This document shows positions 33,743-43,124 of a DNA stretch of 64,000 bases, in pieces. Every line of letters starts with the position of its first letter. Position 1 is the stretch's first letter. The position numbers and the translations under genes are program-made. The notes below the pieces were generated by a model. The model was not told the DNA's origin. It did not search any database and was given only the letters and a program-made list of their open reading frames with translations. Source of the stretch: CAWEYO01 sp963813315 (GTDB lineage Bacteria > Pseudomonadota > Alphaproteobacteria > Rhizobiales > Rhizobiaceae); the NCBI GenBank assembly GCA_963813315.1, contig CAWEYO010000013.1, positions 124,001-188,000 of the forward strand. Reading direction: 5' to 3'.

Positions 33743-34360
33743 TCAGGAAAAGTGGATGATTTGGCGCAGCCGATCGAGGAACCTTCCCTTGAAATCGTGC
33801 GCGCCTTCCATCATGCCGCCATGGCCGTCACGCCAGTTTCGCGGGCGCTCGAAAGAGCCGGCCCACAGACCCAGCCGCTTCTGCCGCGCATTGTCCTCCT
33901 CTTGTGCGTAGTCGCCATAGGCAATCGCCCAACCGGCCTCGACCTGCTCCCGGTTGAGGTCGATGCCGCCTGCCTGGCAGCGGGCGAGAAGCCGGCCGTA
34001 TCGGTCGTGTTCCGAGCCCGAACATGTAACTGCCTTGCCGCTCACAAGTCGGACCAGCGCCTCTCGCGACCGGCGCCCGCAAGCATAGCTCTGGCCGTCC
34101 TTGATGCAGGTCTGATGAAACTCCGGGGCGTCGATGCCGCGCAACCGGACGCGCTCGCTGCCGATCGTGAGCGAATCACCGTCATTGACGACCGCCCTCC
34201 CGGCCGGAAGCTGCAACTCGACCTGCCCCAGTCGCGCCGATATCAGGAACAAGAGCCCGAAGATTGCGACAGTCACAGTGTAGTCGAGGAACCTTCGCAA
34301 CAGGCTGCGACGCGGCTGGAGGTAAGCGCGCCGGTATTTTCCGGACCCGGACCGGCTCAT
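33743..34360 (-). CDS. thermonuclease (SNase-like) family protein, membrane anchored
   Basis: 205 residues. A basic N-terminus and one TM helix (YTVTVAIFGLLFLISA) precede a staphylococcal-nuclease-like OB fold: VNDGDSLTIGSERVRLRGID, where the aspartates and arginine match the calcium and catalytic positions, then DRYGRLLARC. The C-terminus has LGLWAGSFERPRNWR. It is likely an envelope-located, calcium-dependent nuclease of unknown purpose. Confidence 0.85.
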   Translation of the reverse strand: MSRSGSGKYRRAYLQPRRSLLRRFLDYTVTVAIFGLLFLISARLGQVELQLPAGRAVVNDGDSLTIGSERVRLRGIDAPEFHQTCIKDGQSYACGRRSREALVRLVSGKAVTCSGSEHDRYGRLLARCQAGGIDLNREQVEAGWAIAYGDYAQEEDNARQKRLGLWAGSFERPRNWRDGHGGMMEGAHDFKGRFLDRLRQIIHFS

Positions 34361-34434
34361 GCGCGGAAGGGACTCTTAATCATTCCGAACTAGCCTGCTG
34401 CCGAACCGACACCGCGCGAAAATAGACGACTTTC

Positions 34435-35958
34435 ATGCCGTTGCAACGCTCGACCACGGCGGACAAATTCATAGTGGACCGCAGGAAGCCGCATCGCAAC
34501 AGCGATGTCTCGCGTGCGCTGCGCAAGACGCGCGACCGCCTCTCGCAGCAAGTCGGCAATCCCGCTTTCGACCGCGAATTGCTGAGGCTTCACGCCCAGG
34601 CGATCATCAACAGTGCCACGGCCATTCCGCTCCTCGTGCTGTTGATTTCGAGCGCCAACCTGCTTGCGGGCATGAATGCGGACATCCTGCCCTGGGCGAT
34701 CGTGACACTCGCCGGCTATGCGGGCGTGGCATTTGTCGCGCTCCGCGTCGAGAAATCGGACGCGGCCGATATCGAACCGGTTTCCACTCGCGGTTATTTT
34801 CTGGCCGCGCATTTCCTGAGCGGCATCGGCTGGACTCATTTCGCGCTGCTGAGCTGCCAGCAATGCGGAGCCGGCCCGTTTCCGGTGATCAAGGCTGTCG
34901 TTCTGCTGCTCGCCGTTGCCGCGACAGCAATCGTCGGCTCTGCACTTAGCGGCGCGCTGTTCGTCACTTTCGCCTTGCCGGTCGTCGTCTACGCATTCCA
35001 GGGGACACTGTCGCAACCGGCGGAAGCCATCATGGTCGGCCTTCTTGTGCTTTCCCTGCCGTTTTTCAGTTACGTCGCCGGCAACATGAACAAGTCGGCA
35101 TTGATGCTGCTTTCCTCTCGCCGCGAGATGGACGCCCTGGTGGCGGAGCTCGAAACTGCCCGGTCCATGTCAGACGAGGCGCGTCGGCGTGCCGAGGAGG
35201 CCAATCTCGCCAAGTCGCGTTTCCTTGCCACGATGAGCCATGAGCTGCGGACACCGCTCAACGCCATCCTTGGCTTTTCCGAGGTCATGGCGAGCGAAGT
35301 CCTGGGCTCGCTGCAAAACCCGACCTATCGCGACTATGCGCGCGACATTCATAGCTCGGGCCAACATCTGCTCGGCGTCATCAACGAAATCCTCGATCTC
35401 TCGCGCATCGAAGCGGGCCGCTATCAATTGCACGAAGAGCCGGTGGTCCTCCTGAATGTCGCGGAGGAGTGTTGCCGCCTTATGGAGCTGAAGGCGCGCA
35501 ACAAGGACATTCGTATCGTCCAGCAGTTTGAAAGCGCGATGCCGCGCGTTCTTGCCGACGAACGCGCCATACGCCAGATCACGCTCAACCTCCTCTCAAA
35601 TGCCGTGAAATTCACGGGTAGCGGGGGAGAGGTCGTCGCGCGGGTCGGTTGGACCGCGGGCGGCGGCCAATACGTTTCGGTAAGTGACAACGGGCCGGGC
35701 ATTCCGGAAGACGAAATCCCGATCGTGCTGTCTGCCTTCGGGCAAGGCTCGATCGCCATCAAGAGCGCCGAGCAGGGCACCGGCCTCGGCCTGCCGATCG
35801 TGCAAGGGCTTATCACCATGCACGGCGGCGAATTCCAGCTCCACTCGAAACTGCGCGAGGGTACCGAGGCAATCGCCGTGTTCCCGCCTTCGCGCGTCAT
35901 GCAAGCGCTGCCGGCCGTCCCCACATTTGCCCCGGCGGCACGACGCCGATTGGCTTAG
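34435..35958 (+). CDS. sensor histidine kinase with multi-pass membrane sensor
   Basis: 507 residues. About six TM helices between residues 60 and 215 (AIPLLVLLISSANLLAG, AIVTLAGYAGVAFVAL, FALPVVVYAFQGTL and others) form the input. A coiled coil leads to HisKA with FLATMSHELRTPLNAILGFS and to HATPase with NLLSNAVKFTGSGGEV and GTGLGLPIVQGLI. The kinase half resembles PleC/DivJ-type enzymes. No response regulator gene is adjacent, so the partner is elsewhere. Confidence 0.88.
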   Translation: MPLQRSTTADKFIVDRRKPHRNSDVSRALRKTRDRLSQQVGNPAFDRELLRLHAQAIINSATAIPLLVLLISSANLLAGMNADILPWAIVTLAGYAGVAFVALRVEKSDAADIEPVSTRGYFLAAHFLSGIGWTHFALLSCQQCGAGPFPVIKAVVLLLAVAATAIVGSALSGALFVTFALPVVVYAFQGTLSQPAEAIMVGLLVLSLPFFSYVAGNMNKSALMLLSSRREMDALVAELETARSMSDEARRRAEEANLAKSRFLATMSHELRTPLNAILGFSEVMASEVLGSLQNPTYRDYARDIHSSGQHLLGVINEILDLSRIEAGRYQLHEEPVVLLNVAEECCRLMELKARNKDIRIVQQFESAMPRVLADERAIRQITLNLLSNAVKFTGSGGEVVARVGWTAGGGQYVSVSDNGPGIPEDEIPIVLSAFGQGSIAIKSAEQGTGLGLPIVQGLITMHGGEFQLHSKLREGTEAIAVFPPSRVMQALPAVPTFAPAARRRLA

Positions 35959-36950
35959 GTGATTGCCGCCGCCATTCCGGAGAGGGAGAGCGCCGCCGCC
36001 CGGACGATGCCCGCCGCAAGTGCTGCACCTGTGCCCTCCCCGTGATGCAGTTGAAGGTCGAGTATGGGATGCAGGCCAAGCCTGCTTGCCGCCCGGGCAT
36101 GGCCGGGTTCGGCGGAAAGATGCGCCAGCACGCAGTGATCAAGGGCGGTCGGGTTGACTGCATAAAGCACCGCGGCAGCGGCCGTCGTTGCAAATCCGTC
36201 GAGAATGACTGCCACCCTCTGCTTGCGCGCGGCAAGGATGGCGCCGGCGATTGCCGCGAATTCCCGCCCGCCGACACGCCGCAAGGCTTCCAGCGGATCC
36301 TTCAAATGGTTGCCGTGAAAGCGCAGCGCGGCATCGACCACCGCGGCCTTGCGAGCCATCATCGCGTCACCCGCGCCGGAGCCCGAACCGACCCAATCGG
36401 CCCCGCTGCCGCCGAGAAGCGCTGCAAAAAGCGCGGCGGCGACCGTTGAGTTGCCCACGCCGAGGTCGCCGATGCAAAGCAGGTCGGTGCCCGCCACCGC
36501 CTCCATTCCGAATGCCATGGTGGCCGCGCAGGCGCGCTCATCAAGTGCTGCATCCTCCGCGATATCCGCCGTAGGCATTTCGAGCGCGAGATCGAATACC
36601 TTGAGCCCAAGATTGGAGGCGACACAGAACTGGTTGATCGCGGCTCCACCTGCCGCCGTAAGCTCGACCATCCGGGCGGTTGCGGCAGACGAACGCGGCG
36701 AGATGTCATGCCGAGCGGCGACGCCATGATTACCGGCGAAGACCGCGACCAGTGGCGAATTGACAACCGGGGGAACCCGGCCGGTCCAGGCGGCCAGCCA
36801 TTCGGCTATGTCCTCCAGCCGCCCGAGCGACCCCTTGGGCTTGCCGGTGCGCGCGTAGAGCGAGCGGACACCTGCGGCGGCGCGTTCATCCGGGCCATCG
36901 AGGGCACTCAGAAGATTGCGAAAATCATCGAATGGTCGTCCATTTGTCAT
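35955..36950 (-). CDS. cobT: nicotinate-nucleotide-dimethylbenzimidazole phosphoribosyltransferase
   Basis: 331 residues. The enzyme makes alpha-ribazole phosphate for the lower ligand of cobalamin. Typical segments: KPKGSLGRLEDIAEWLA, VFAGNHGVAA, LCIGDLGVGNSTVAAAL and LHHGEGTGAALA with the catalytic glutamate near the C-terminus. The ATG at 36950 is used; 44 upstream in-frame codons lack conservation. It is convergent with the histidine kinase, whose stop codon it overlaps, and divergent from the DUF1289 gene. The partner cobS is not in the window. Confidence 0.92.
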   Translation of the reverse strand: MTNGRPFDDFRNLLSALDGPDERAAAGVRSLYARTGKPKGSLGRLEDIAEWLAAWTGRVPPVVNSPLVAVFAGNHGVAARHDISPRSSAATARMVELTAAGGAAINQFCVASNLGLKVFDLALEMPTADIAEDAALDERACAATMAFGMEAVAGTDLLCIGDLGVGNSTVAAALFAALLGGSGADWVGSGSGAGDAMMARKAAVVDAALRFHGNHLKDPLEALRRVGGREFAAIAGAILAARKQRVAVILDGFATTAAAAVLYAVNPTALDHCVLAHLSAEPGHARAASRLGLHPILDLQLHHGEGTGAALAAGIVRAAALSLSGMAAAIT

Positions 36951-37127
36951 GTCGTACGCGCCTGCCTTTTCCTGCGTGCACCCTACGCATGGCCGTGCCC
37001 GTCTCTCAACACAATATGCGCGTTTTGAAAATTCGTGGGGCGTTGAAGCCGTATCCTCCACCGCATTCGAGGGGGCTTGCATCGGCCTCGCCGCTGCCCC
37101 ATCTGGGATGAGCGAAACGGGATCGCC

Positions 37128-37361
37128 ATGACGGCCATCGAATCACCTTGCATTCTTGTCTGCTCGATCGACATGAAAACCGGCTATTGCTTTGGTTGCG
37201 GGCGCACCCGCGACGAGATTTCCGGCTGGATCTGCATGACGCCCGAGACCCGCCGCGAGATCATGACGATCTTGCCCGAGCGCCTCGAAACAGTCGAGCG
37301 CAAACCACGCCGCGAGACGCGGCGTGCTCGCCTTGCGCGTGAACGCGACGCTGCCGGATAA
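37128..37361 (+). CDS. DUF1289 domain protein
   Basis: 77 residues. The DUF1289 pattern is SPCILVCSIDMKTGYCFGC with four cysteines suited to binding zinc or an iron-sulfur cluster, followed by EISGWICMTPETRREIM. A basic tail ends the protein. The gene is divergent from cobT and ends 4 bases before the protease gene, so the two are probably co-transcribed. Function unknown. Confidence 0.85.
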   Translation: MTAIESPCILVCSIDMKTGYCFGCGRTRDEISGWICMTPETRREIMTILPERLETVERKPRRETRRARLARERDAAG

Positions 37362-37364
37362 GCA

Positions 37365-38069
37365 ATGAGCCGATTTCTCTGGATCATCCTTGCGGTCATC
37401 AGCGGCGGTCTGATTCTGCTCATTCTGAACGATACGGCCGGGGAGCCTTTCGGCATTGCCAATGACACCTTCGGCCGGACGCTGTATTTCGGTATCTGGG
37501 GCACGGTCGTCGCGGCCGGTATCCTCGGTTCCGGAATGCGATTGGGCTATGTCGTGCGCAGTCTGGCGCTGTGGACGCTGCTGGTCCTGTGCCTGGTCGC
37601 CGGCTACCAATATCGCTACGAGTTGCAGGACATCGCGAACCGGGTGACGGCCGGCCTTGTGCCGGGAAGTCCGCTCTCGATCAGCGACGGCGACGGAAAT
37701 CATGTTGTCATGCTGGACAAGCTGTCCAACGGACATTTCGGCGCGCGGGCGATAATCAACGGCGCGACGGTCGGTGTGCTGGTCGACACAGGCGCCAGCA
37801 GTACGGTGCTGACAGCCGCCGACGCAAGGCGCGCCGGCTTTAATACCGAGGCGCTGAGCTACACCATCCCCGTGTCCACTGCGAACGGCATGGCGCGGGC
37901 GGCACGGGTGACGGCCAACGAAATCAGCATCGGGGCGATAACCCGCCGCAATGTGCCGGTGCTGGTCGCCGAAAGCAATGCGCTCGACCAGACACTGCTC
38001 GGCATGAATTTTATCGGCACGCTTTCGGGCTTTGACGTGCGCGGCGACCGGATGATCCTGCGGGACTGA
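37365..38069 (+). CDS. retropepsin-like aspartic protease (TIGR02281 family)
   Basis: 234 residues. N-terminal membrane segments (FLWIILAVISGGLILLIL, GIWGTVVAAGILGSGM, LALWTLLVLCLVAGY) anchor a periplasmic clan AA protease domain with active-site VGVLVDTGASSTVLT and the C-terminal LLGMNFIGTLSGFDV. Such bacterial single-domain proteases act as dimers. The substrate is unknown. Confidence 0.88.
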   Translation: MSRFLWIILAVISGGLILLILNDTAGEPFGIANDTFGRTLYFGIWGTVVAAGILGSGMRLGYVVRSLALWTLLVLCLVAGYQYRYELQDIANRVTAGLVPGSPLSISDGDGNHVVMLDKLSNGHFGARAIINGATVGVLVDTGASSTVLTAADARRAGFNTEALSYTIPVSTANGMARAARVTANEISIGAITRRNVPVLVAESNALDQTLLGMNFIGTLSGFDVRGDRMILRD

Positions 38070-38088
38070 GCAGATGCCCTGCGGATCG

Positions 38089-38922
38089 TCAGTCGAAAAG
38101 GCTGATGAAGAAGCGGGCCGAGACGAACAGGCAGAACAGGCCGAACGCGATCTCCAGATGCCGCTTCTTCAGCCAGTGTGCGATGTGGACGCCAAAGGGC
38201 GTGATGATCAGCGCGATCGGGATGATAAGCGCGACCGCGATCCAATTGACGTAGCCGGTAGAGGCGACCGGCAGCAGGGGATTGCCCCAGCCTGCCCAGA
38301 TGTAGCCGATCGTGCCCGGGATCGCGATCATGACGCCGACGCCGGAGGATGTGGCGACCGCCTGATGCATCGGGCGGCCGTAGAGTGTCATGAACGTGTT
38401 GTTCATGATGCCGCCGCCGATTCCCATCAGCGTCGAGAAGAAGCCGATGACGACGCCAATGATCCACCGCCACGGATTTCCGGGAACGTCCGCGCCGACA
38501 CGCCAGCGGTCGCGGTTGAAAAGGAGCTTGAGGCCGACAAGCACGGTAATTACCGAAAAGACGATGCGCAGCCCTTCGCTCGAAATGTGGGCGGCCGCGA
38601 CGGAGGCAAGGATGACGCCGACGGGCACTGAGATCAGGAACGATCTCAACAGCTCCATATCGACCGCGCCCTTCGCCTTATGGCCGGTGAAGGAGCGGAT
38701 CGAGGTCGGTATGATGATAGCAAGCGATGAGCCGACCGACAGGTGCATCCGCACTGTTTCGTCGACACCCAGCAAGCCGAAGACCTGGTAGAAGACCGGC
38801 ACAAGGACAGCGCCGCCGCCGATCCCAAAAATACCGGCCAAAAGCCCGGACACGACCCCGGCCGCAGCAATCGCGACTGCGAAAGTGGCGATCTCTCCCG
38901 CCGCCATGTGCAATTCCGGCAT
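38089..38922 (-). CDS. sulfite exporter TauE/SafE family membrane protein
   Basis: 277 residues with about eight TM helices in two similar halves: AGVVSGLLAGIFGIGGGAVLVP in the first and VIGFFSTLMGIGGGIMNNTFM in the second, the family hallmark. GGAG eight bases before the ATG at 38922 favours it over the ATG at 38937. Members export organosulfur or other small anions. The specific substrate cannot be told. Confidence 0.9.
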   Translation of the reverse strand: MPELHMAAGEIATFAVAIAAAGVVSGLLAGIFGIGGGAVLVPVFYQVFGLLGVDETVRMHLSVGSSLAIIIPTSIRSFTGHKAKGAVDMELLRSFLISVPVGVILASVAAAHISSEGLRIVFSVITVLVGLKLLFNRDRWRVGADVPGNPWRWIIGVVIGFFSTLMGIGGGIMNNTFMTLYGRPMHQAVATSSGVGVMIAIPGTIGYIWAGWGNPLLPVASTGYVNWIAVALIIPIALIITPFGVHIAHWLKKRHLEIAFGLFCLFVSARFFISLFD

Positions 38923-39083
38923 GTTGCGTCTCCGCATGGCAATGCTTGGTGGCTATCGCGGCCGCCCGCGAATGTAAACCGCGCGCGAGCATCAACCGTG
39001 GGAACTGGCGAAGACCGTCAAAGAACTGTGATATCGTTGTGCGAATGGTGCCAACCTAAGCAAGAAAAAGCGAGGAGCCGACC

Positions 39084-41075
39084 ATGAACAAGCGCGAAAA
39101 ACACGATCTCCTGACCCGCTCGATCCGCGCGGAGCTTGCCGAGGACAACGGTTCCAACACCACCCGTAACTTAACGATGGGCGACGTGATCGCCCGCCGC
39201 TATTCGCGCCGGGATTTCATGCGCGGCTCGCTGGCCGTGGCCGCCATTTCCGCCACCGTCAGCCCCTTGGCAATTATCGCCGCGGAGACGGCCCGCGCTG
39301 CGGGTGCGCAGCGCTTCGCCTTCGAGGAGGTCCCGGCCGGCGTCGATACCAAGCACCATGTCGCCCCGGGCTATGAGGCCGATATCCTGATCCGCTGGGG
39401 AGACCCGCTCTTTGCCGATGCGCCGGAGTTCGATCCTGCCAGGCAGACCGCGGAATCACAGGCGAAGCAATTCGGATACAACAATGATTTTCTGGCCTTT
39501 TTCCCGATCGAAGGGAGCGCTGATCGCGGCCTGCTGACCGTCAACCACGAATATACCAACGAAGAACTGATGTTTCCGAACCTGCCGCGGCAGGAGGAAA
39601 AGGATGTAGCCTTCGCTGGCATGACGCCGGATCTGGTCGCCGTCGAAATGATGGCGCATGGCGGGGCCGTGGTCGAGATCGTGCGTGAGAACGGCAAGTG
39701 GCGGTACGTCAAGGACTCGCCGCTCAACCGCCGCATCACCGCTGAGACGGAGATGGAGATCACCGGTCCCGCGGCCGGCCACGACCTCATGAAGACCAGC
39801 GGCGACCCGACCGGTACCAAGGTCAAGGGCATGCTCAACAATTGCGCCGGCGGCATCACCCCCTGGGGCACCTGGGTTTCATGCGAGGAGAACTTCAACG
39901 GCTATTTCTGGGGCGAATTGAAGGAGGACCACGCCAATTTCGCGAACTTCAAGCGACTCGGTGTTCCGGGCGCCCAGTATGCCTGGGGCAAGTTCCATGA
40001 CCGTTTCGACATCGTGAAGGAACCCAACGAAGCAAACCGCTTCGGCTGGGTGGTCGAGATCGATCCGACCGACCCGAACTCGGTGCCGAAGAAGCGCACC
40101 GCACTTGGCCGCTTCAAGCATGAGGGCGCGGCGATGGTCGTCAACAAGGACGGTCGAGTCGTCGTCTATTGCGGCGATGACGAGCGTTTCGACTATGTCT
40201 ACCGCTTCGTCACCGAGGGCACTTACAACGCAGACGACCGCACCGCAAACATGAGCCTCCTCGACAACGGCACGCTTTCGGTCGCGAAATACAACGAGGA
40301 CGGCACACTGAACTGGGTCCCGCTCGTCCACGGAAGCGGTGAACTGACCGCCGAGAAGGGCTTTGCCAGCCAGGCCGATGTGCTGATCCGTACCCGCGAA
40401 GCGGCCGATACCACTGGCGCCACCAAGATGGACCGGCCGGAGGACGTCGAGGCCAATCCGGCTACGGGCAAGGTCTACGTGATGCTGACCAACAACAGCC
40501 GGCGCAAACCGGAACAGGTCGATCCGGCAAACCCGCGGCCGGAGAACCTGTTCGGCCACATCATCGAAATGACCGCGCCCGACATGGATCACGCAGCCGA
40601 CACCTTCACGTGGGAAATCCTGGTGAAATGCGGCGATCCATCGGTGGCGGAGGTCGGCGCGACCTTCTCGTCGGCAACGACCAAGGACGGCTGGTTCGGA
40701 ATGCCCGACAATTGCGCGGTAGACGCGGAAGGCCGGCTGTGGATCGCGACTGATGGGAACAATGCCTCGGACACCGGCCGCTCGGATGGGCTCTGGGGAC
40801 TTGAGACGGACGGCGAAGCGCGCGGCACCTCGAAGCACTTCTTCCGCTGCCCGGCCGGCGCGGAACTGTGCGGTCCCGTCTTCACGCCGGACGTCGAGAC
40901 GGCGTTCGTCGCGATCCAGCATCCGGGCGACGACGGCGAGGCCTGGCCGGAATTCGGCCGCGTTTCCACCTTCGACGATCCCTCGACCCGCTGGCCTGAC
41001 TTCAAGGACGGCATGCCGCCGCGGCCTTCGGTCGTGGTCATAACCAAGACGGGCGGCGGCAAGATCGGCGTATAG
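39084..41075 (+). CDS. phoX: PhoX family alkaline phosphatase (DUF839)
   Basis: 663 residues. An N-terminal extension leads to a twin-arginine signal (SRRDFMRGSLAVAAISATV), followed by the PhoX beta-propeller: LLTVNHEYTNEELMF, NNCAGGITPWGTWVSCEENF, FKHEGAAMVVNKDGRVVVY and LERPEDVE-like DRPEDVEANP. The conserved cysteines and acidic residues that hold iron and calcium in PhoX are present. It probably releases phosphate from organic esters in the periplasm. No clear PHO box was found upstream. Confidence 0.85.
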   Translation: MNKREKHDLLTRSIRAELAEDNGSNTTRNLTMGDVIARRYSRRDFMRGSLAVAAISATVSPLAIIAAETARAAGAQRFAFEEVPAGVDTKHHVAPGYEADILIRWGDPLFADAPEFDPARQTAESQAKQFGYNNDFLAFFPIEGSADRGLLTVNHEYTNEELMFPNLPRQEEKDVAFAGMTPDLVAVEMMAHGGAVVEIVRENGKWRYVKDSPLNRRITAETEMEITGPAAGHDLMKTSGDPTGTKVKGMLNNCAGGITPWGTWVSCEENFNGYFWGELKEDHANFANFKRLGVPGAQYAWGKFHDRFDIVKEPNEANRFGWVVEIDPTDPNSVPKKRTALGRFKHEGAAMVVNKDGRVVVYCGDDERFDYVYRFVTEGTYNADDRTANMSLLDNGTLSVAKYNEDGTLNWVPLVHGSGELTAEKGFASQADVLIRTREAADTTGATKMDRPEDVEANPATGKVYVMLTNNSRRKPEQVDPANPRPENLFGHIIEMTAPDMDHAADTFTWEILVKCGDPSVAEVGATFSSATTKDGWFGMPDNCAVDAEGRLWIATDGNNASDTGRSDGLWGLETDGEARGTSKHFFRCPAGAELCGPVFTPDVETAFVAIQHPGDDGEAWPEFGRVSTFDDPSTRWPDFKDGMPPRPSVVVITKTGGGKIGV

Positions 41076-41091
41076 CAGCCGCCAGAGAAAC

Positions 41092-41117
41092 GGTCAGGCA
41101 GCCTCGCTGCCTGACCG
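41092..41117. terminator. hairpin between phoX and dusA 3' ends
   Basis: GGTCAGGCAG, loop CCTCG, CTGCCTGACC. It lies between convergent genes and includes the dusA stop codon. There is no T-run, so it may work as a bidirectional rho-assisted or stability hairpin. Confidence 0.45.
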
Positions 41118-42083
41118 GGGTTCCACGGCAGCGAACCCTGCTAGAAGCACATCCGGCCCCGCGCCCGCCCGCGTTGCTTCCGTGGACAGGATCTGCCGGT
41201 AGCGGCGTGCGCCAGGCAAGCCATGGAACAGGCCGACCATGTGTCGGGTGACATGGGCCAGGCGGCCGCCGCGCTCGATGTGCCGCGCCGCGTAGGCTGC
41301 CATGGCTTCAACCACCGCAGCGAGGTCCGGCGGCTCCTTACGCTCGCCAAGCAAACGATCGGCCTCAGCGAGAATGCCCGGCGTATGATAAGCTGCGCGG
41401 CCGAGCATCGCGCCATCCACCCGGTCGAGATGTCTCGAAACCTCGTCAAGCGTCTGAATACCACCATTTATGCCAATGAATTTATTTTCATTTTTGACCT
41501 TCAATCGATAAACCAGATCATAGTCCAGCGGCGGGATGTCGCGATTTTCCTTCGGGCTGAGCCCTTCGAGCCATGCCTTGCGCGCATGCACCCAGAGCGC
41601 ATCGGCGCCGGCTGCAAACACCGCATCCGAAAGTACATCAAGCGCCATCTCGGGGTCCTGGTCATCAACGCCGATGCGGCATTTGACTGTGACCGGAATC
41701 CTCACCGCCGCCTTCATCGCCGCTATGCCTTCGGCGACGAGATGCGGCGACTTCATCAGGCAGGCGCCGAAAGTCCCGGATTGCACGCGGTCGGAGGGAC
41801 AGCCGACATTCAGGTTGATCTCGTCATAGCCGAAAGCCTCCCCGATTCGCGCCGCCTCGGAAAGCTTTGCGGGTTCGCAGCCACCAAGCTGCAGCGCCAC
41901 CGGGTGTTCGCACGGATCGAAGCCAAGCAGACGCTCTCGCGCGCCATGGATCACGGCATCTGCCACGACCATTTCGGTGTAGAGCAATGACTGCCGCGTC
42001 AGCTGGCGATGAAAGAACCGGCAATGGCGGTCCGTCCAGTCCATCATCGGCGCAACGGCGAGGCGGTGGGTGTAAACGTTCAA
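41094..42083 (-). CDS. dusA: tRNA-dihydrouridine(20/20a) synthase DusA
   Basis: About 329 residues. The flavoenzyme reduces uridine 20/20a in tRNA. It shows RLAVAPMMDWTDRHCRFFHR, INLNVGCPSDRVQSGTFGACLM with the catalytic cysteine, VKCRIGVDD and FIGINGGIQT. The TTG at 42083 gives MNVYTHRLAVAP, matching the usual N-terminus. An ATG at 42116 and the still longer frame run through repeat B and are unlikely. It is divergent from cutC, with the repeat in the shared promoter region. Confidence 0.88.
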   Translation of the reverse strand: MNVYTHRLAVAPMMDWTDRHCRFFHRQLTRQSLLYTEMVVADAVIHGARERLLGFDPCEHPVALQLGGCEPAKLSEAARIGEAFGYDEINLNVGCPSDRVQSGTFGACLMKSPHLVAEGIAAMKAAVRIPVTVKCRIGVDDQDPEMALDVLSDAVFAAGADALWVHARKAWLEGLSPKENRDIPPLDYDLVYRLKVKNENKFIGINGGIQTLDEVSRHLDRVDGAMLGRAAYHTPGILAEADRLLGERKEPPDLAAVVEAMAAYAARHIERGGRLAHVTRHMVGLFHGLPGARRYRQILSTEATRAGAGPDVLLAGFAAVEPRSGSEAA

Positions 42084-42116
42084 GACAAGAATCCATCGGG
42101 CAACCGGCCGACACAT

Positions 42117-42166
42117 AATGCATGTTGCCCAAAACCGCTGCGCACTTTTGCGCGACATTCACTAAG
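42117..42166. repeat. dispersed repeat B, core module only
   Basis: TGCATGTTGCCCAAAACCGC, TGCGCACTTTTGCGCGACAT: the palindromic module without the GGATTCATGC head. It lies in the gap between the divergent dusA and cutC genes. Confidence 0.75.
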
Positions 42167-42181
42167 GAAGCGACCTACACC

Positions 42182-42958
42182 ATGAATGAGACCGCAACAG
42201 TAGCCGAATCCCCCGTCCCTCTGGTCGAAATTTGCGTCGAAGGCATCGACGGACTTGTAGCCGCCCAGGAAGCAGGCGCCGACCGGGTAGAGCTTTGCGC
42301 CAGTCTTGTCGAGGGCGGGATCACACCCAGCATCGGCACGGTGCGGCTGGCGCTCGAGGTGGCGACAATACCTTTCCATGTGATTGTCCGGCCGCGCGGC
42401 GGTGACTTCCTTTATTCCGACGCGGAGTTCCGGTCGATGCGCGCCGATGTTGAAGCGTTGCGGGAACTTGGCGTGGCGGGCGTCGTGGTGGGCTGCCTCC
42501 GCGCCGACGGTACGATTGACGAAGCGCGCATGGCGGGCCTGGTGGAGTGTGCCGGGCCGCTCAACGTCACCTGCCACCGTGCTTTCGACATGACGCGCGA
42601 TGCGACGGAAGCGCTGGAGGCGCTGATCCGCTGTAAGGTCGGCCGCGTGCTGACCAGCGGCCAGTGTGAAACGGCAGGCGAGGGAGCGGAGCTTTTGGCC
42701 CAGCTTGTCAAGCAGGCAGCCGGCCGTATCGTGGTCATGGGATGCGGCTCGCTCAACGCACTGAACATCAGCGACGTGCAGCGACGCACCGGCCTTGCCG
42801 AACTGCATTTCGCGGCGCTGAAAAGTGTGCCAAGCGGCATGCTCTACCGCAACCGGCAAGTCGGCATGGGCGGCGCCGATCTCGACCGAGAGTACCGCAA
42901 CACGATCACCGATGGCCCAGCCATTGCAGCAACGATCAGCGCCGCGCGCGAGCTATGA
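42182..42958 (+). CDS. cutC: copper homeostasis protein CutC
   Basis: 258 residues forming a TIM-barrel. Typical segments: LVEICVEGIDGLVAAQEAGA, RVELCASLVEGGITPS, FHVIVRPRGGDFLYS and LTSGQCETAGEGAELL. AAGGAAG lies upstream of the ATG at 42182, and earlier in-frame codons translate repeat B. The family name derives from E. coli copper tolerance, but its direct role in copper handling is uncertain. Confidence 0.9.
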   Translation: MNETATVAESPVPLVEICVEGIDGLVAAQEAGADRVELCASLVEGGITPSIGTVRLALEVATIPFHVIVRPRGGDFLYSDAEFRSMRADVEALRELGVAGVVVGCLRADGTIDEARMAGLVECAGPLNVTCHRAFDMTRDATEALEALIRCKVGRVLTSGQCETAGEGAELLAQLVKQAAGRIVVMGCGSLNALNISDVQRRTGLAELHFAALKSVPSGMLYRNRQVGMGGADLDREYRNTITDGPAIAATISAAREL

Positions 42959-42965
42959 GGCGCAC

Positions 42966-43041
42966 CTAGTGTGGCGAATCCGAAATTCGTATTGCCTTGG
43001 AGCGAGGCTCGGAGCGAATTTCGGATTTAAAGCCACGCTAG
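42966..43041. repeat. palindromic repeat D, long form
   Basis: Outer arms CTAGTGTGGC and GCCACGCTAG with inner arms AATCCGAAATTCG and CGAATTTCGGATT around a GC-rich loop. It is related to the fragment at 1129-1156 beside the AraC gene. Confidence 0.75.
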
Positions 43042-43056
43042 CAACTTTTTGAATCT

Positions 43057-43121
43057 CGTGTGGTTTACGGATTTGAAATTCCTGAACGCGGAAATGACAG
43101 GAACTTCAAATCCACCACACG
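43057..43121. repeat. palindromic repeat D, second form
   Basis: Arms CGTGTGG and CCACACG, with inner GGATTTGAAATTCCTG and CAGGAACTTCAAATCC. It directly follows the first palindrome and ends 4 bases before the mfd stop. A half copy is at 50811-50870. Confidence 0.75.
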
Positions 43122-43124
43122 TGG

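Noticed and set aside
39000..39083. PHO box upstream of phoX
   Set aside because: CTGTGATATCGTTGTGCG shows only weak similarity to the CTGTCAT-N4-CTGTCAT pattern.
42084..42158. Longer dusA start reaching 42158
   Set aside because: The added residues translate repeat B and have no counterpart in DusA proteins.
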